A stretch of DNA of 64,000 nucleotides from UBA699 sp050261915 (GCA_050261915.1 JBLNDT010000012.1:8991-72990), one strand, 5' to 3'; counted from the first letter of the stretch, positions 8,415 to 16,425 are shown. Made by a program: numbers and translations. The notes: a model not told the origin generated them from the letters alone.

Positions 8415-9656
8415 TTAATCTTTACATATAATATCAATAAATTCATCAAAGCTTTCTATGTGTTTAAATGAATCTTTTTTCTGAAGCTCATCTATTATTT
8501 TGATTGCATTGCCTCCTGTAAAATCAATTTGATTTTTTACCTTTTTCATAAATATCCTCTTATCTATATCCATAAGCATTTCAAGGTTTTTAATATTTCC
8601 AGTTCCAAAGGGTACATCTGTTACCAGTATAATATCTGCCTCATTTATAAGTCTTTTGTTTTCATATGCTTTTATATCACTTATATGAGAAAAGGGAAGT
8701 TCCTCCACACACTTTATGCCAAGAAGATGGCAAAGCTCCAGGTCACTGTCCCCTTGATTAAGGACTCCGCAGGTAACTTTAAAGCCTAATGAGTTAATTC
8801 TCTCAATTATCTGCTCTCCTCTACCCCCTCCAGAAATAACATGAATAACTTTATTATTAAAGCTCTCATTTTCTTTTATAACCCTGATAGGTACAATTTC
8901 CTTAGAAGAAAGCACCTTGTTTTCACGTACAACCATTTCCATTTTATATACACGATCCAGGTATTTAAGATCAATTACTTCATCAGGAGTGCCATCTGCC
9001 ACTACTTTACCTTTGTTTAGTAGGATAAGCCTGCTGCTAAAACGTGCTGCCATGTTTATATCATGAAGCACTGCCATTACCCCTATGTTCTTAACTTTCA
9101 AACTGCTTATTAGCTCCATAATCTCAAGCTGATGATGAATATCCAAATGGGAGGTTGGTTCGTCCAGTAAAATTATTTTTGTATCCTGAGCAATAGCTCT
9201 GGCTATTATAACCCTTTGTTTTTCCCCTCCGCTTAACTCATTATAATCCCTGTCCTTAAGCTGCCAGGTTTTAGTCATAACCATAGCTTCTTTTACAATT
9301 TCAAAATCATCCTTTTCACTATTTTTTCTTCCATACATATGAGGATTTCTGCCCATTAATACAATATCAAAAACGGTGAATTTAAAATCTATGGTGTATT
9401 CCTGGGGAACCACAGCAATCAGCTTTGCCCTGTCCCTTCTTGAAAGCTTCCTGTTGTCTATTCCGCTTATTCTTATTGTTCCAGTTTTTATGTCAATAAG
9501 ATCAGTTATTGCCTTAATTAAAGTTGATTTTCCTGTGCCGTTTGGTCCAATTATTCCTATAAATTCTCCTGGGCTTAGGTTTATATTAATGTCCTCAAGA
9601 ATTACTTTATTGTTATATCCTGCAGATAATTTTTCAATTTTAAGTAAAGTATCCAT
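8415..9656 (-). CDS. btuD: Corrinoid ABC transporter ATPase with extra C-terminal domain
   Basis: Residues 1 to about 255 form a FecE/BtuD-type ATPase: Walker A GPNGTGKST, Q-loop VPQEYTIDF, signature LSGGEKQR, Walker B IILLDEPTSHLD and the switch histidine in VLHDINMA. BtuD alone is normally about 250-260 residues; here 150 more follow. That part starts with the glycine-rich HVISGGGRGEQI and contains GVLNQGDSDLE and ADIILVTDVPFGTGN, suggesting a Rossmann-like nucleotide- or ligand-binding fold. It does not resemble CbiZ, the amidohydrolase sometimes fused to BtuD. The gene follows btuC by one base, so the substrate is inferred to be cobalamin or cobinamide. Confidence 0.88.
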   Translation of the reverse strand: MDTLLKIEKLSAGYNNKVILEDININLSPGEFIGIIGPNGTGKSTLIKAITDLIDIKTGTIRISGIDNRKLSRRDRAKLIAVVPQEYTIDFKFTVFDIVLMGRNPHMYGRKNSEKDDFEIVKEAMVMTKTWQLKDRDYNELSGGEKQRVIIARAIAQDTKIILLDEPTSHLDIHHQLEIMELISSLKVKNIGVMAVLHDINMAARFSSRLILLNKGKVVADGTPDEVIDLKYLDRVYKMEMVVRENKVLSSKEIVPIRVIKENESFNNKVIHVISGGGRGEQIIERINSLGFKVTCGVLNQGDSDLELCHLLGIKCVEELPFSHISDIKAYENKRLINEADIILVTDVPFGTGNIKNLEMLMDIDKRIFMKKVKNQIDFTGGNAIKIIDELQKKDSFKHIESFDEFIDIICKD

Positions 9657-9657
9657 A

Positions 9658-10677
9658 CTATATACCTCCCCCCATCTTTTTTTTCTTCAAAAGATAGATG
9701 AAGAATGGTGCACCAAAAATTGCAGTAACAATTCCCACGGGTATTTCCTGGGCAATAATCGTTCTTGATATGGTATCACAAAATATCATAAAGGTACCCC
9801 CTGCTATAAAGGAATAAATCAATAGTCCCTTATGCTTTGGACCTGAAATTAATCTAACTATATGGGGAATTATTAGTCCAACAAAGCCTATTATTCCTGT
9901 AACACTAACTGCAGCTGCAGTTACAAAAGCTGTTACTATTATGATTTTTCTTTTTAACTTTTCTGCATCCACCCCAAGCTGCATGGCTGTATCTTCCCCT
10001 AACAGCATTATGTCCATTTCCCTGTGGGAGAGGCATATGATTATAACCCCTATGCTAACGTATGGCACCACCATAAACAGCTGACTCCAGCTCTTTCCAT
10101 TAAAGCTCCCCATGGTCCAAAAGATAATATCATGAAAGTTACTGCTGAAAACCATGCATAGGGATATTATTGAGGCTAGAAACTGTCCAATGGCAATTCC
10201 GCTTAAAAGCAAGGTAGTAACAGGTACCTTTCTCCCTACCTTTGAAATGCTGTACACTATAAATAGAGAAGTTAAGGCTCCAATAAAAGCAAGTATTGAA
10301 ATTAAATTAATTCCAAACAAATTAAAATTAATGTTTGTTACTATTCCAATTGTTGCACCAAGAGCAGCTCCAGATGAAACCCCAAGAATAAATGGGTCTG
10401 CCATAGGATTTTTAAAAATACCCTGATATGCTGCACCGCATATAGCAAGAGCTCCTCCTGCAAAAAAAGCCAGCATGACCCTTGGAAATCTTATGAGCCA
10501 AACTATTGAAACAGTTGATTCCTTTATATCTTCCAATTTATTTAAGTGAAACATCTTATTAAATAGAATTTTCAGTGTAGTTGTAAATGAAATATCTGCA
10601 ATTCCTATAGTTGTAGCAAAAATTATGGTTATAATGCATAAACCCACTAAAGCTATCAAGGTCTTGTATCTTTTCAT
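9658..10677 (-). CDS. btuC: Corrinoid ABC transporter permease (FecCD/BtuC family)
   Basis: A FecCD-type permease of 339 residues with about ten membrane helices. Characteristic segments are RFPRVMLAFFAGGALAICGAAYQ near residue 70 (quoted in part: RFPRVMLAFFAGG), NPMADPFILGVSSGAALG and GFVGLIIPHIVR near the C-terminus. The start is the ATG at 10677, preceded by AAAGGGGAAATA; an upstream in-frame codon would overlap btuF. In the membrane it would form a dimer driven by the ATPase encoded just downstream. Assignment to corrinoids rather than iron-siderophores rests on its place inside the riboswitch-controlled cobalamin operon. Confidence 0.9.
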   Translation of the reverse strand: MKRYKTLIALVGLCIITIIFATTIGIADISFTTTLKILFNKMFHLNKLEDIKESTVSIVWLIRFPRVMLAFFAGGALAICGAAYQGIFKNPMADPFILGVSSGAALGATIGIVTNINFNLFGINLISILAFIGALTSLFIVYSISKVGRKVPVTTLLLSGIAIGQFLASIISLCMVFSSNFHDIIFWTMGSFNGKSWSQLFMVVPYVSIGVIIICLSHREMDIMLLGEDTAMQLGVDAEKLKRKIIIVTAFVTAAAVSVTGIIGFVGLIIPHIVRLISGPKHKGLLIYSFIAGGTFMIFCDTISRTIIAQEIPVGIVTAIFGAPFFIYLLKKKKMGGGI

Positions 10678-10687
10678 TATTTCCCCT

Positions 10688-11626
10688 TTACTTAAATGCC
10701 TCAGGATAAATTGTTTTTGCATATATTTCAAAACCATCTATTACTCTTGGACCTGGTCTTTGCATTATATCATTTTCTAAGGTGCCTGGTGCCATAACTT
10801 TTACATTCCCATCTTTAAATGCCTTTATGCTTTTAATGCCTGAAACCTTGTTTAATTCATCAAGGGAAGCTTGAAGTGAAATATAAACCTCAGGGTCAGC
10901 ATTTACAACTTGCTCTAAGGTAAGCTGTGGCCACTCTCCACTAGATTTTTCCGCAATATTTTCTGCTTTAAGATCCTTTAGCATGGAATTAATGAAGGAC
11001 CCGTTTCCTGCTGAAAAAAAGCTTCCTAGGTCCACAAAAACCTTTTTAGAATTTACATCTTTTATCTTTGAAAGTACTTCCTGCCTTTTTGTATTCATTG
11101 AATCTGTAACTTCCTTTGCTTTTCCCTGAACATTGCAGATTTCACCTGCTTGTTTTATATCTGCAAAAACCCCATCAATATTTTGAGGATTAAATATTAC
11201 CACTTTAATTCCTGCACCTTCAAGAAGTTTTTTTGCTTCATTACTCATGGTGCCTTTTACAGTAAATACCACATCTGGAGCGAGTTTTGTTATAAGCTCT
11301 GTATTTGGTCCGGAAAATCCTCCAACCACAGCAATTTTTTGTGCATCAGCGGGGTAATTATCATTCTCTGACCTTCCAACAACTTTGCTTCCTAGCCCAA
11401 GAGCAAACAGGGTTTCTGTGGTGCTTGGAGCAGTTGATACAATTTTTGAAGGTTCCTTTTCTATTGTTACTTTATTTCCTGCATCATCAGTAATTGTTAA
11501 AGGATATGTTGTATTTCCAGGAGCTTCTAAAGTATTGCTTCCCTTATTTGAAGAAGTGCAGCCTCCTAAAGTAATAATAAGTGACAATAACATAAGTACA
11601 ATAAGACTTTTTCTAATTTTTTTCAT
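10688..11626 (-). CDS. btuF: Corrinoid ABC transporter substrate-binding lipoprotein
   Basis: A 312-residue class III (helical-backbone) solute-binding protein. The N-terminus is a lipoprotein signal: MKKIRKSLIVL, a hydrophobic core and the lipobox LGGC, so the mature protein is anchored on the outer face of the membrane by its Cys. The body has KIVSTAPSTTETLFALG, VVGRSENDNYPADAQ and ITKLAPDVVF, typical of BtuF/FhuD-like proteins. I chose the ATG at 11626 because AAGGAG lies at proper spacing and it directly gives the signal peptide. It is the first of three transporter genes in order btuF-btuC-btuD. Confidence 0.9.
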   Translation of the reverse strand: MKKIRKSLIVLMLLSLIITLGGCTSSNKGSNTLEAPGNTTYPLTITDDAGNKVTIEKEPSKIVSTAPSTTETLFALGLGSKVVGRSENDNYPADAQKIAVVGGFSGPNTELITKLAPDVVFTVKGTMSNEAKKLLEGAGIKVVIFNPQNIDGVFADIKQAGEICNVQGKAKEVTDSMNTKRQEVLSKIKDVNSKKVFVDLGSFFSAGNGSFINSMLKDLKAENIAEKSSGEWPQLTLEQVVNADPEVYISLQASLDELNKVSGIKSIKAFKDGNVKVMAPGTLENDIMQRPGPRVIDGFEIYAKTIYPEAFK

Positions 11627-11639
11627 AAGTATTCTCCTT

Positions 11640-12218
11640 TTAATAAATTTCTGCAGCATTAACTGCCTTTATATATTTGTATTCTTTATCAGCACATATC
11701 TGGGTAAACCTGCAGTGCTCAGCTTTAAATCTAAAAAAGTGTTCCATATTATTAAATACCGTACACAAGGCACATTTTATAACACCTTCATGAGTTATTA
11801 CAAGGGTAGTTCCATCTTCCTTCGAAACCTCATTAATAAAATCTGCTACTCTCTCATATACCTCCCTGAGACTTTCCCCTTTTGGAATCTTATAGTTTAT
11901 GTAGTCTTTTGACCACAATTCTGCTTCCATAGGATACAGCTTCAATATTTCACTAAAGTTTAGTCCTTCAAAAATCCCAAAATCCATTTCTCTAAGCCTT
12001 GGGTCAATTTCACCACTAATGTTAAGCTCCCTTGAAGTATCAATTGCTCTTTTTAAGGGACTTATATAAACCTTTGAAAAGTTAACATCTTTAGTAAAAT
12101 TTGCTGCTTCCCTGGCCTGATTTATTCCCTCCCTGGAAAGATTAATATCAGAGCTTCCTCCAAATATTCCATTTTGATTGAATTCAGTTTTTCCATGCCT
12201 TATAAATACTATATCCAT
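11640..12218 (-). CDS. cobC: Alpha-ribazole phosphatase (histidine phosphatase family)
   Basis: A 192-residue histidine phosphatase with the phosphohistidine motif VFIRHGKTEFN at residues 4-14, a second arginine in SPLKRAIDT, the acid in LREMDFGIFEG and the second catalytic His in LVITHEGVIK. CobC removes the 5' phosphate from alpha-ribazole phosphate or from adenosylcobalamin phosphate at the end of nucleotide-loop assembly. The family includes phosphoglycerate mutases, so the specific role rests on location between cobS and btuF. It overlaps cobS by ten bases. Confidence 0.88.
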   Translation of the reverse strand: MDIVFIRHGKTEFNQNGIFGGSSDINLSREGINQAREAANFTKDVNFSKVYISPLKRAIDTSRELNISGEIDPRLREMDFGIFEGLNFSEILKLYPMEAELWSKDYINYKIPKGESLREVYERVADFINEVSKEDGTTLVITHEGVIKCALCTVFNNMEHFFRFKAEHCRFTQICADKEYKYIKAVNAAEIY

Positions 12219-12949
12219 AAGGATACCCCCAAAAATGCAGCTATTCCTGCCATTTCACAAAGCTCTATACTAGCTCCATATACGTCCCCGGTTAGTCCTC
12301 CAATGGTTTTATATGATTTTGAAGCCGTTAATATTGCCGCAACAAGTGCTGCCAAAAGCATAGCAAGATATTTGTAGTTAAACAATAATGCTGTTAACAC
12401 AACATATGAGATAAATCCAAAATAAAAATACTTTTTATTTAGATTATCTGAAAACATTACCCCCATACCACTGCTTCTTGCAGGTTTAGTAAAGCACATA
12501 AGCATAACAGCAACAAGCCTTGCATTCCCGCAGCTTAACATGAGGCAAGCAAATGGATTCCCTGTGATTTTTGATAAAAGAATATATTTAATAAATATAT
12601 CCAGAACCACCGCAATAACTCCAAAGGTTCCGCTGTGGCTGTCTTTCATTATTTCTAAGATTCTCTCCCTATTTCTTGAAGAAAAAAATCCGTCACAGGT
12701 ATCGGACAAGCCATCAATATGCAGCCCACCGGTTATAAATATAAGGCTTAATAGACCAAGCATTGCTCCTATATCCCGTCCAAAGTAAAGACCTAAAGAA
12801 TACATAAGTGCGGATATTCCCCCTATTATCATTCCCGTATAGGGAAAAAAGAAGGTGGATCTTCCTAAATTTATTTTATTTATTTCAATTTCTTTATTTA
12901 TAGGGATTCTTGTTAAAAACTGCAGTGAAAATATAAACCCCTCCATCAT
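12209..12949 (-). CDS. cobS: Adenosylcobinamide-GDP ribazoletransferase (cobalamin synthase)
   Basis: A 246-residue polytopic membrane enzyme that joins adenosylcobinamide-GDP and alpha-ribazole to give adenosylcobalamin. Signatures are FSLQFLTRIP at the N-terminus, GGLHIDGLSDTCDGFFSSRNRERILEIMKDS in which GLHIDGLSDTCDG holds the metal-binding acids, and GTFGVIAVV. Five to six hydrophobic segments are visible. The start codon overlaps the cobU stop by four bases, and the stop overlaps cobC, consistent with coupled translation in the operon. Confidence 0.95.
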   Translation of the reverse strand: MMEGFIFSLQFLTRIPINKEIEINKINLGRSTFFFPYTGMIIGGISALMYSLGLYFGRDIGAMLGLLSLIFITGGLHIDGLSDTCDGFFSSRNRERILEIMKDSHSGTFGVIAVVLDIFIKYILLSKITGNPFACLMLSCGNARLVAVMLMCFTKPARSSGMGVMFSDNLNKKYFYFGFISYVVLTALLFNYKYLAMLLAALVAAILTASKSYKTIGGLTGDVYGASIELCEMAGIAAFLGVSLWI

Positions 12950-13482
12950 TTCAGCCTCAGAGGTATTCCGCAGATTACCGCATAAACTTCATCTGCCATT
13001 TCTGCAGCCCTTTGATTTACTCTGCCTGCAATATCCCTGTATACTCTGGCAATATGGTTATCAGGTACAATTGAACATCCAACTTCATTTGTAACCATAA
13101 CAAGCTCCTTATTTGATTCTTTTATTTTGTCCACAAGTTTATAAATTTCGTTTATTACCTTATCCTCAATAGATCTTTGAAAGCTTTCATCTATCGTTTC
13201 AAGTTCCTTGGACATGTCATACATAATATTTGAAATCATTACAGTTATACAATCTAAAAGATAATTTTCTTCAGACCCCACCGCATTGGTTAAATTATAG
13301 GTTCCTTCAAAGGTTCTCCACATTAGAGGTCTTAAGCTTTTATGATGCTTAACCCGCTCCTCCATTTCATGGTCTTCCTTCCTGCTGGTCGCTATGTATA
13401 CCACATCATTCTTTTCCTTAAATTTTGCTTCCCCATAGGAACTCTTTCCGCTTCTGGCTCCTCCAACAACTAATGTTATCAT
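12946..13482 (-). CDS. cobU: Adenosylcobinamide kinase / GTP:cobinamide-phosphate guanylyltransferase
   Basis: A 178-residue bifunctional enzyme that phosphorylates adenosylcobinamide and then transfers GMP to it. It has the P-loop GGARSGKS at residues 7-14, YIATSRKEDHEMEERVKHH with the guanylylated histidine region and WRTFEG, and the Walker B-like LLDCITVMISN. VTNEVGCSIVP is another family signature. Length is normal. It sits between cobT and cobS, whose products make and use the second substrate of the pathway. Confidence 0.95.
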   Translation of the reverse strand: MITLVVGGARSGKSSYGEAKFKEKNDVVYIATSRKEDHEMEERVKHHKSLRPLMWRTFEGTYNLTNAVGSEENYLLDCITVMISNIMYDMSKELETIDESFQRSIEDKVINEIYKLVDKIKESNKELVMVTNEVGCSIVPDNHIARVYRDIAGRVNQRAAEMADEVYAVICGIPLRLK

Positions 13483-13486
13483 TTTA

Positions 13487-14554
13487 TCACCTTATATCAA
13501 CTAAGGTTTCACTGTTTATATCAGCTTCACCAAAGGTAGGCATTTTTTCTATTGCATAAAGGGCGGAATCAATAATCTGAAAGGCTAAAGGGCATCCGGA
13601 GCCTTCCCCAAGTCTCATGTGAAGATTAAGCATAGGCTCTAATCCTATTTCCTTCATCATATATGCAGCTCCCGGCTCTTCTGAAAGATGGGAGGAAATA
13701 AGGTAGTCTCTAACATTTGGATTAAGCCTTACTGCACAAAGGGCTGCAGCTGAAGATATAAATCCGTCAATAACAATAGGCTTCCTGTTTTTTGCAGCAC
13801 CTAGGAAGCAGCCGCACATCCCAGCAATATCAAAACCCCCAACCTTTGCTATAACATCAACAGGGTCCTTTGAATCCGGTTTGTTTATATCTATAGCCTG
13901 TTTTATGACTCTTTTTTTATTTTCATATTGTTCATCATTCAAGCCTGCTCCTTTTCCTGCAGTAATATCAGGGGATAACCCTGATAAAGCACTTAAAACT
14001 GCTGCACTAGTGGTGGTATTTCCTATACCCATTTCCCCTGTACCAAAAATATCAACTCCATCTGATGAAAGCTTATCAACTATTTCTATTCCTGCTTCAA
14101 TTGCAGAAACTGCCTCATCATAAGTCATGGCAGGTCCCTTTGCCATGTTTTTTGTGCCCATGGCTATCTTTTTATCCACAATCAATGGATTTTTAATCAC
14201 AGCATCCACACCAATATCAACAACAGTTACATTTGTTCCTGTGAACTCAGATAAAATTGTAACTCCTGTGGAGTTCTTTGTTAGGTTCTCGGTTAAAATT
14301 GCTGTTATGCTCTTTGGACAAGCACTTACGCCCTCATCCACTACCCCATTATCAGCACACATTACTATGATGTTCCTATTACTCATTTTATTGAAAACTT
14401 TCCCTGTTATCCCTGCAATTTTTGCAGATATAGTTTCAAGGGTTCCAAGACTTCCTATTGGTTTTGCCAATCCGTCAATTCGGCTCATTGCATTGTTTAT
14501 AGCCTCATTATCTGCAGGTGCTATACCTGCCAGGGTTTCACGAAATAATTTCAT
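13487..14554 (-). CDS. cobT: Nicotinate-nucleotide:dimethylbenzimidazole phosphoribosyltransferase
   Basis: A 355-residue enzyme that activates the lower-ligand base to alpha-ribazole phosphate. Signatures are RIDGLAKPIGSLGTLE near the N-terminus, VMCADNGVVDEGVSACP, FGTGEMGIGNTTTSAAV and the C-terminal RLGEGSGCPLAFQI with the catalytic glutamate region. The start is the ATG at 14554 behind AGGAGG. An in-frame extension upstream would read into the terminator and riboswitch and is not real. It is the first gene of the cobalamin operon. No bluB is seen, as expected for an anaerobe, so the lower base must come from elsewhere or be salvaged. Confidence 0.95.
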   Translation of the reverse strand: MKLFRETLAGIAPADNEAINNAMSRIDGLAKPIGSLGTLETISAKIAGITGKVFNKMSNRNIIVMCADNGVVDEGVSACPKSITAILTENLTKNSTGVTILSEFTGTNVTVVDIGVDAVIKNPLIVDKKIAMGTKNMAKGPAMTYDEAVSAIEAGIEIVDKLSSDGVDIFGTGEMGIGNTTTSAAVLSALSGLSPDITAGKGAGLNDEQYENKKRVIKQAIDINKPDSKDPVDVIAKVGGFDIAGMCGCFLGAAKNRKPIVIDGFISSAAALCAVRLNPNVRDYLISSHLSEEPGAAYMMKEIGLEPMLNLHMRLGEGSGCPLAFQIIDSALYAIEKMPTFGEADINSETLVDIR

Positions 14555-14566
14555 AATTTTCCTCCT

Positions 14567-14596
14567 AAAAAATAAAACTCCTGCATTGCAGGAGCT
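14567..14596 (-). terminator. Riboswitch expression-platform terminator before cobT
   Basis: On the minus strand an 8 bp stem (AGCTCCTG/CAGGAGTT, loop CAATG) is followed by TTTTATTTTTT. It ends directly before the cobT Shine-Dalgarno AGGAGG at 14566-14561. Position and form fit the off-state terminator of the upstream cobalamin riboswitch. Confidence 0.85.
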
Positions 14597-14649
14597 CATT
14601 ATACCGTAAATTTTTAAATATATTATACTTCCCGCCGAAGCAATATGCC

Positions 14650-14805
14650 ATTTCAGGTAGGTCTCCTGACTCACGTATCATTCTCCTCCACCCTTCCCGG
14701 CAGTTGCCAGTGGATTATGGATTCGTCCTCGTATACAGTAGCGGGGGCTGCAGCGGATTTACACCGCTTTCCCTATTAAACAAAAGTGCCTGAAACCGAT
14801 TATTA
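14650..14805 (-). promoter_or_regulatory. Cobalamin riboswitch (AdoCbl aptamer)
   Basis: The minus strand holds the conserved aptamer parts in order: TTTCAGGCACTTT at the 5' side, GGGAAAGCGGTGTAAATCC, CAGCCCCCGCTACTGT, CACTGGC and the 3' B12 box AGTCAGGAGACCTACCTG. These match the classic cobalamin riboswitch consensus. It lies between a promoter and the terminator before cobT, so ligand binding should turn the whole operon off by early termination. Confidence 0.96.
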
Positions 14806-14815
14806 AATTAAGCTA

Positions 14816-14844
14816 ATTATATTCCTAAAGCATTTTTTATTCAA
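14816..14844 (-). promoter_or_regulatory. SigA-type promoter of the cobalamin operon
   Basis: On the minus strand TTGAAT (14844-14839) and TATAAT (14821-14816) are separated by exactly 17 bases. Transcription would start about ten bases before the first conserved riboswitch bases. Confidence 0.75.
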
Positions 14845-14853
14845 TAAATATTT

Positions 14854-14882
14854 TTGATTAATATCTTTTGTTGTTGTATCAT
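14854..14882 (+). promoter_or_regulatory. Candidate promoter of the nitroreductase gene
   Basis: TTGATT (14854-14859) and TATCAT (14877-14882) are 17 bases apart, 33 bases before the nitroreductase start codon. It is back to back with the cobalamin promoter. Confidence 0.45.
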
Positions 14883-14914
14883 TATATAAAGATTAAGAAG
14901 GGTCAGGTGAAACA

Positions 14915-15448
14915 ATGGATTTACAAATTTGTATTGAAAAGAGAAGAAGTATAAGAAAATTTAATAATGTTAAAATTGATGACAGCGTAATCTGCAAGCT
15001 TGTAGATGCAGCTGCCCAGGCTCCATCCTGGAAAAATACCCAGGTAACAAGATATTATGCAGTTAAAAATCCAAAAGTTAAAGAAGAATTGCTTTGGGCA
15101 CTGCCTGATTTTAATAAACCTGCTGCAAAAAGTGCTCCAGTAATTATTATTTCAACAGTAGTAAAGAACCGATCGGCCTATGACAGAGAAGGAAACTTTG
15201 AAAGCCCTAAGGGAAAAGGCTGGCAGATGTATGATTGCGGCTGTTCTAACATGATATTTACCTTAAAAGCTTCAGAATTAGGTTTAGGTACAGTTATAAT
15301 GGGAATTTATGACGAAGATATAGTAGCATCACTTTTAAATATTCCTGATACAGAAGAAGTGGTTGCAGTCATTCCGTTAGGCTATTATGATAATGAGCCA
15401 GTTAAACCAAAAAGAAAAGATGCAGAAGAGATTTTAAAGTTTATATAA
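14915..15448 (+). CDS. Nitroreductase-family flavoprotein
   Basis: A 177-residue member of the FMN-dependent nitroreductase family. The N-terminus has IEKRRSIRKFNNVKID, where RRSIRKF contacts FMN phosphate, followed by AAAQAPSWKNTQ. The C-terminal half has LGLGTVIMGIYDED and VAVIPLGYYD. Length and motifs are normal for small clostridial nitroreductases that oxidise NAD(P)H; the acceptor is unknown. BluB shares this fold, but BluB needs oxygen and its special motifs are not evident, so I do not call it that despite the neighbouring B12 operon. The Shine-Dalgarno is AGGTG. Confidence 0.85.
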   Translation: MDLQICIEKRRSIRKFNNVKIDDSVICKLVDAAAQAPSWKNTQVTRYYAVKNPKVKEELLWALPDFNKPAAKSAPVIIISTVVKNRSAYDREGNFESPKGKGWQMYDCGCSNMIFTLKASELGLGTVIMGIYDEDIVASLLNIPDTEEVVAVIPLGYYDNEPVKPKRKDAEEILKFI

Positions 15449-15473
15449 AAAAAGTGGGCATTGCCCACTTTTT
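15448..15473. terminator. Bidirectional terminator between nitroreductase and speD
   Basis: A perfect stem AAAGTGGGC/GCCCACTTT flanked by A run and T run on both sides works in both directions for the two convergent genes. It overlaps the last two bases of speD. Confidence 0.9.
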
Positions 15474-16287
15474 AGCTATTTGGAAGATTAATTCCGTAAA
15501 AAATTTCATTTATTTCTTTTTCAAGCTTTCCTCTTACACTATTTTCAACTTCCTTAGACATGTCCTCAACACTTGATTCAAAAAGATAATTTTCTAGATT
15601 TAAATTATTTATTCTCATCTTTGTGTGAAATATGCTTGATTGGTAAATATTCATATCTATAAGGTTGTATCTGTTTATTGTATCCTTATTTATATAGTTT
15701 TGGATTGAGCTTATCTTATGATCCATAAAATGTTTTCTTCCGTTTAAATCCCTGGTGAAACCTCTTACCCTGTAGTCTATAGTTATTACATCTGAATCGA
15801 AGCTGTCTATTAGGAAATTTAATGCCTTAAGAGGAGAAATTTCTCCGCAGGTTGCTACATCAATATCCACTCTAAAGGTTGCTATTTCATTCATTGGATG
15901 ACTTTCAGGATAAGTGTGAACTGTTACATGACTTTTGTCCAAGTGAGCAACAATATTTTCACGGGTTGGAGTTAATACACCCTGATTGCATGACTTATCA
16001 AGAATATATAGGGGCACTTCCTCCTCTGATATAAGTAATGTAACACTTGCACCTTGAGGGTCATAATCTTGTTTGGCCACATTCAGTACATTTGCACCTA
16101 TTATCTTGGTTACCTGCTTTAATATTTCCGTCAACCTTTCGGAATTATACTGTTCATCTATATATTCGATATATTTTTTCTGATCTTCCTCACTCTTGGT
16201 GTAACAAATATCATAAATATTGAAACTCAATACCTTGGTAAGGTTATTAAAACCATAAAGACTCAATTTGTCATTTTTGTCCTGCAT
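15472..16287 (-). CDS. speD: S-adenosylmethionine decarboxylase proenzyme (E. coli SpeD type)
   Basis: A 271-residue pyruvoyl enzyme precursor that supplies decarboxylated AdoMet for spermidine synthesis. It is the long bacterial class like E. coli SpeD (about 264 residues), not the short Bacillus/Thermotoga class. Self-cleavage should occur between Lys118 and Ser119 in AHLDKSHVTVHTYPESHP, making Ser119 the pyruvoyl group of the alpha chain. The conserved Cys in DVATCGEISPLKAL is also present. The ATG at 16287 is preceded by AGAGGT. No speE or other polyamine gene is adjacent, so its partner enzyme must be elsewhere. It converges with the nitroreductase gene. Confidence 0.93.
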   Translation of the reverse strand: MQDKNDKLSLYGFNNLTKVLSFNIYDICYTKSEEDQKKYIEYIDEQYNSERLTEILKQVTKIIGANVLNVAKQDYDPQGASVTLLISEEEVPLYILDKSCNQGVLTPTRENIVAHLDKSHVTVHTYPESHPMNEIATFRVDIDVATCGEISPLKALNFLIDSFDSDVITIDYRVRGFTRDLNGRKHFMDHKISSIQNYINKDTINRYNLIDMNIYQSSIFHTKMRINNLNLENYLFESSVEDMSKEVENSVRGKLEKEINEIFYGINLPNS

Positions 16288-16398
16288 CTCATTGACCTCT
16301 TTCCATTTTTCAATAATATTTTACATACTAATTATACTGTTATTGAGCCTTAGCTTCAATGCAATTTTTTTATGAAAAAAATTTTTTTGTATAAAAAT

Positions 16399-16425
16399 AG
16401 CATCGGATTTAATAAAATCCAATGC
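16399..16425. terminator. Hairpin in the speD / DUF5050 intergenic region
   Basis: Arms AGCATCGGATTT and AAATCCAATGCT with a 3-base loop pair with one mismatch. Read on the minus strand it is followed by ATTTTTATAC, so it probably ends the transcript of the propeller protein gene before the speD promoter. The rest of 16288-16550 shows no gene. Confidence 0.6.

Noticed and set aside
8415..8861. C-terminal part of BtuD as a CbiZ amidohydrolase fusion
   Set aside because: Such fusions exist, but the CbiZ motifs are not seen, so I leave the domain unnamed.
14555..14674. Longer N-terminus of CobT starting at 14674
   Set aside because: It would translate the terminator and the B12 box of the riboswitch. 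AGGAGG is correctly placed for the ATG at 14554.
14915..15448. Nitroreductase as BluB, the lower-ligand synthase
   Set aside because: BluB needs oxygen and has special residues; the protein looks like an ordinary small nitroreductase from an anaerobe.
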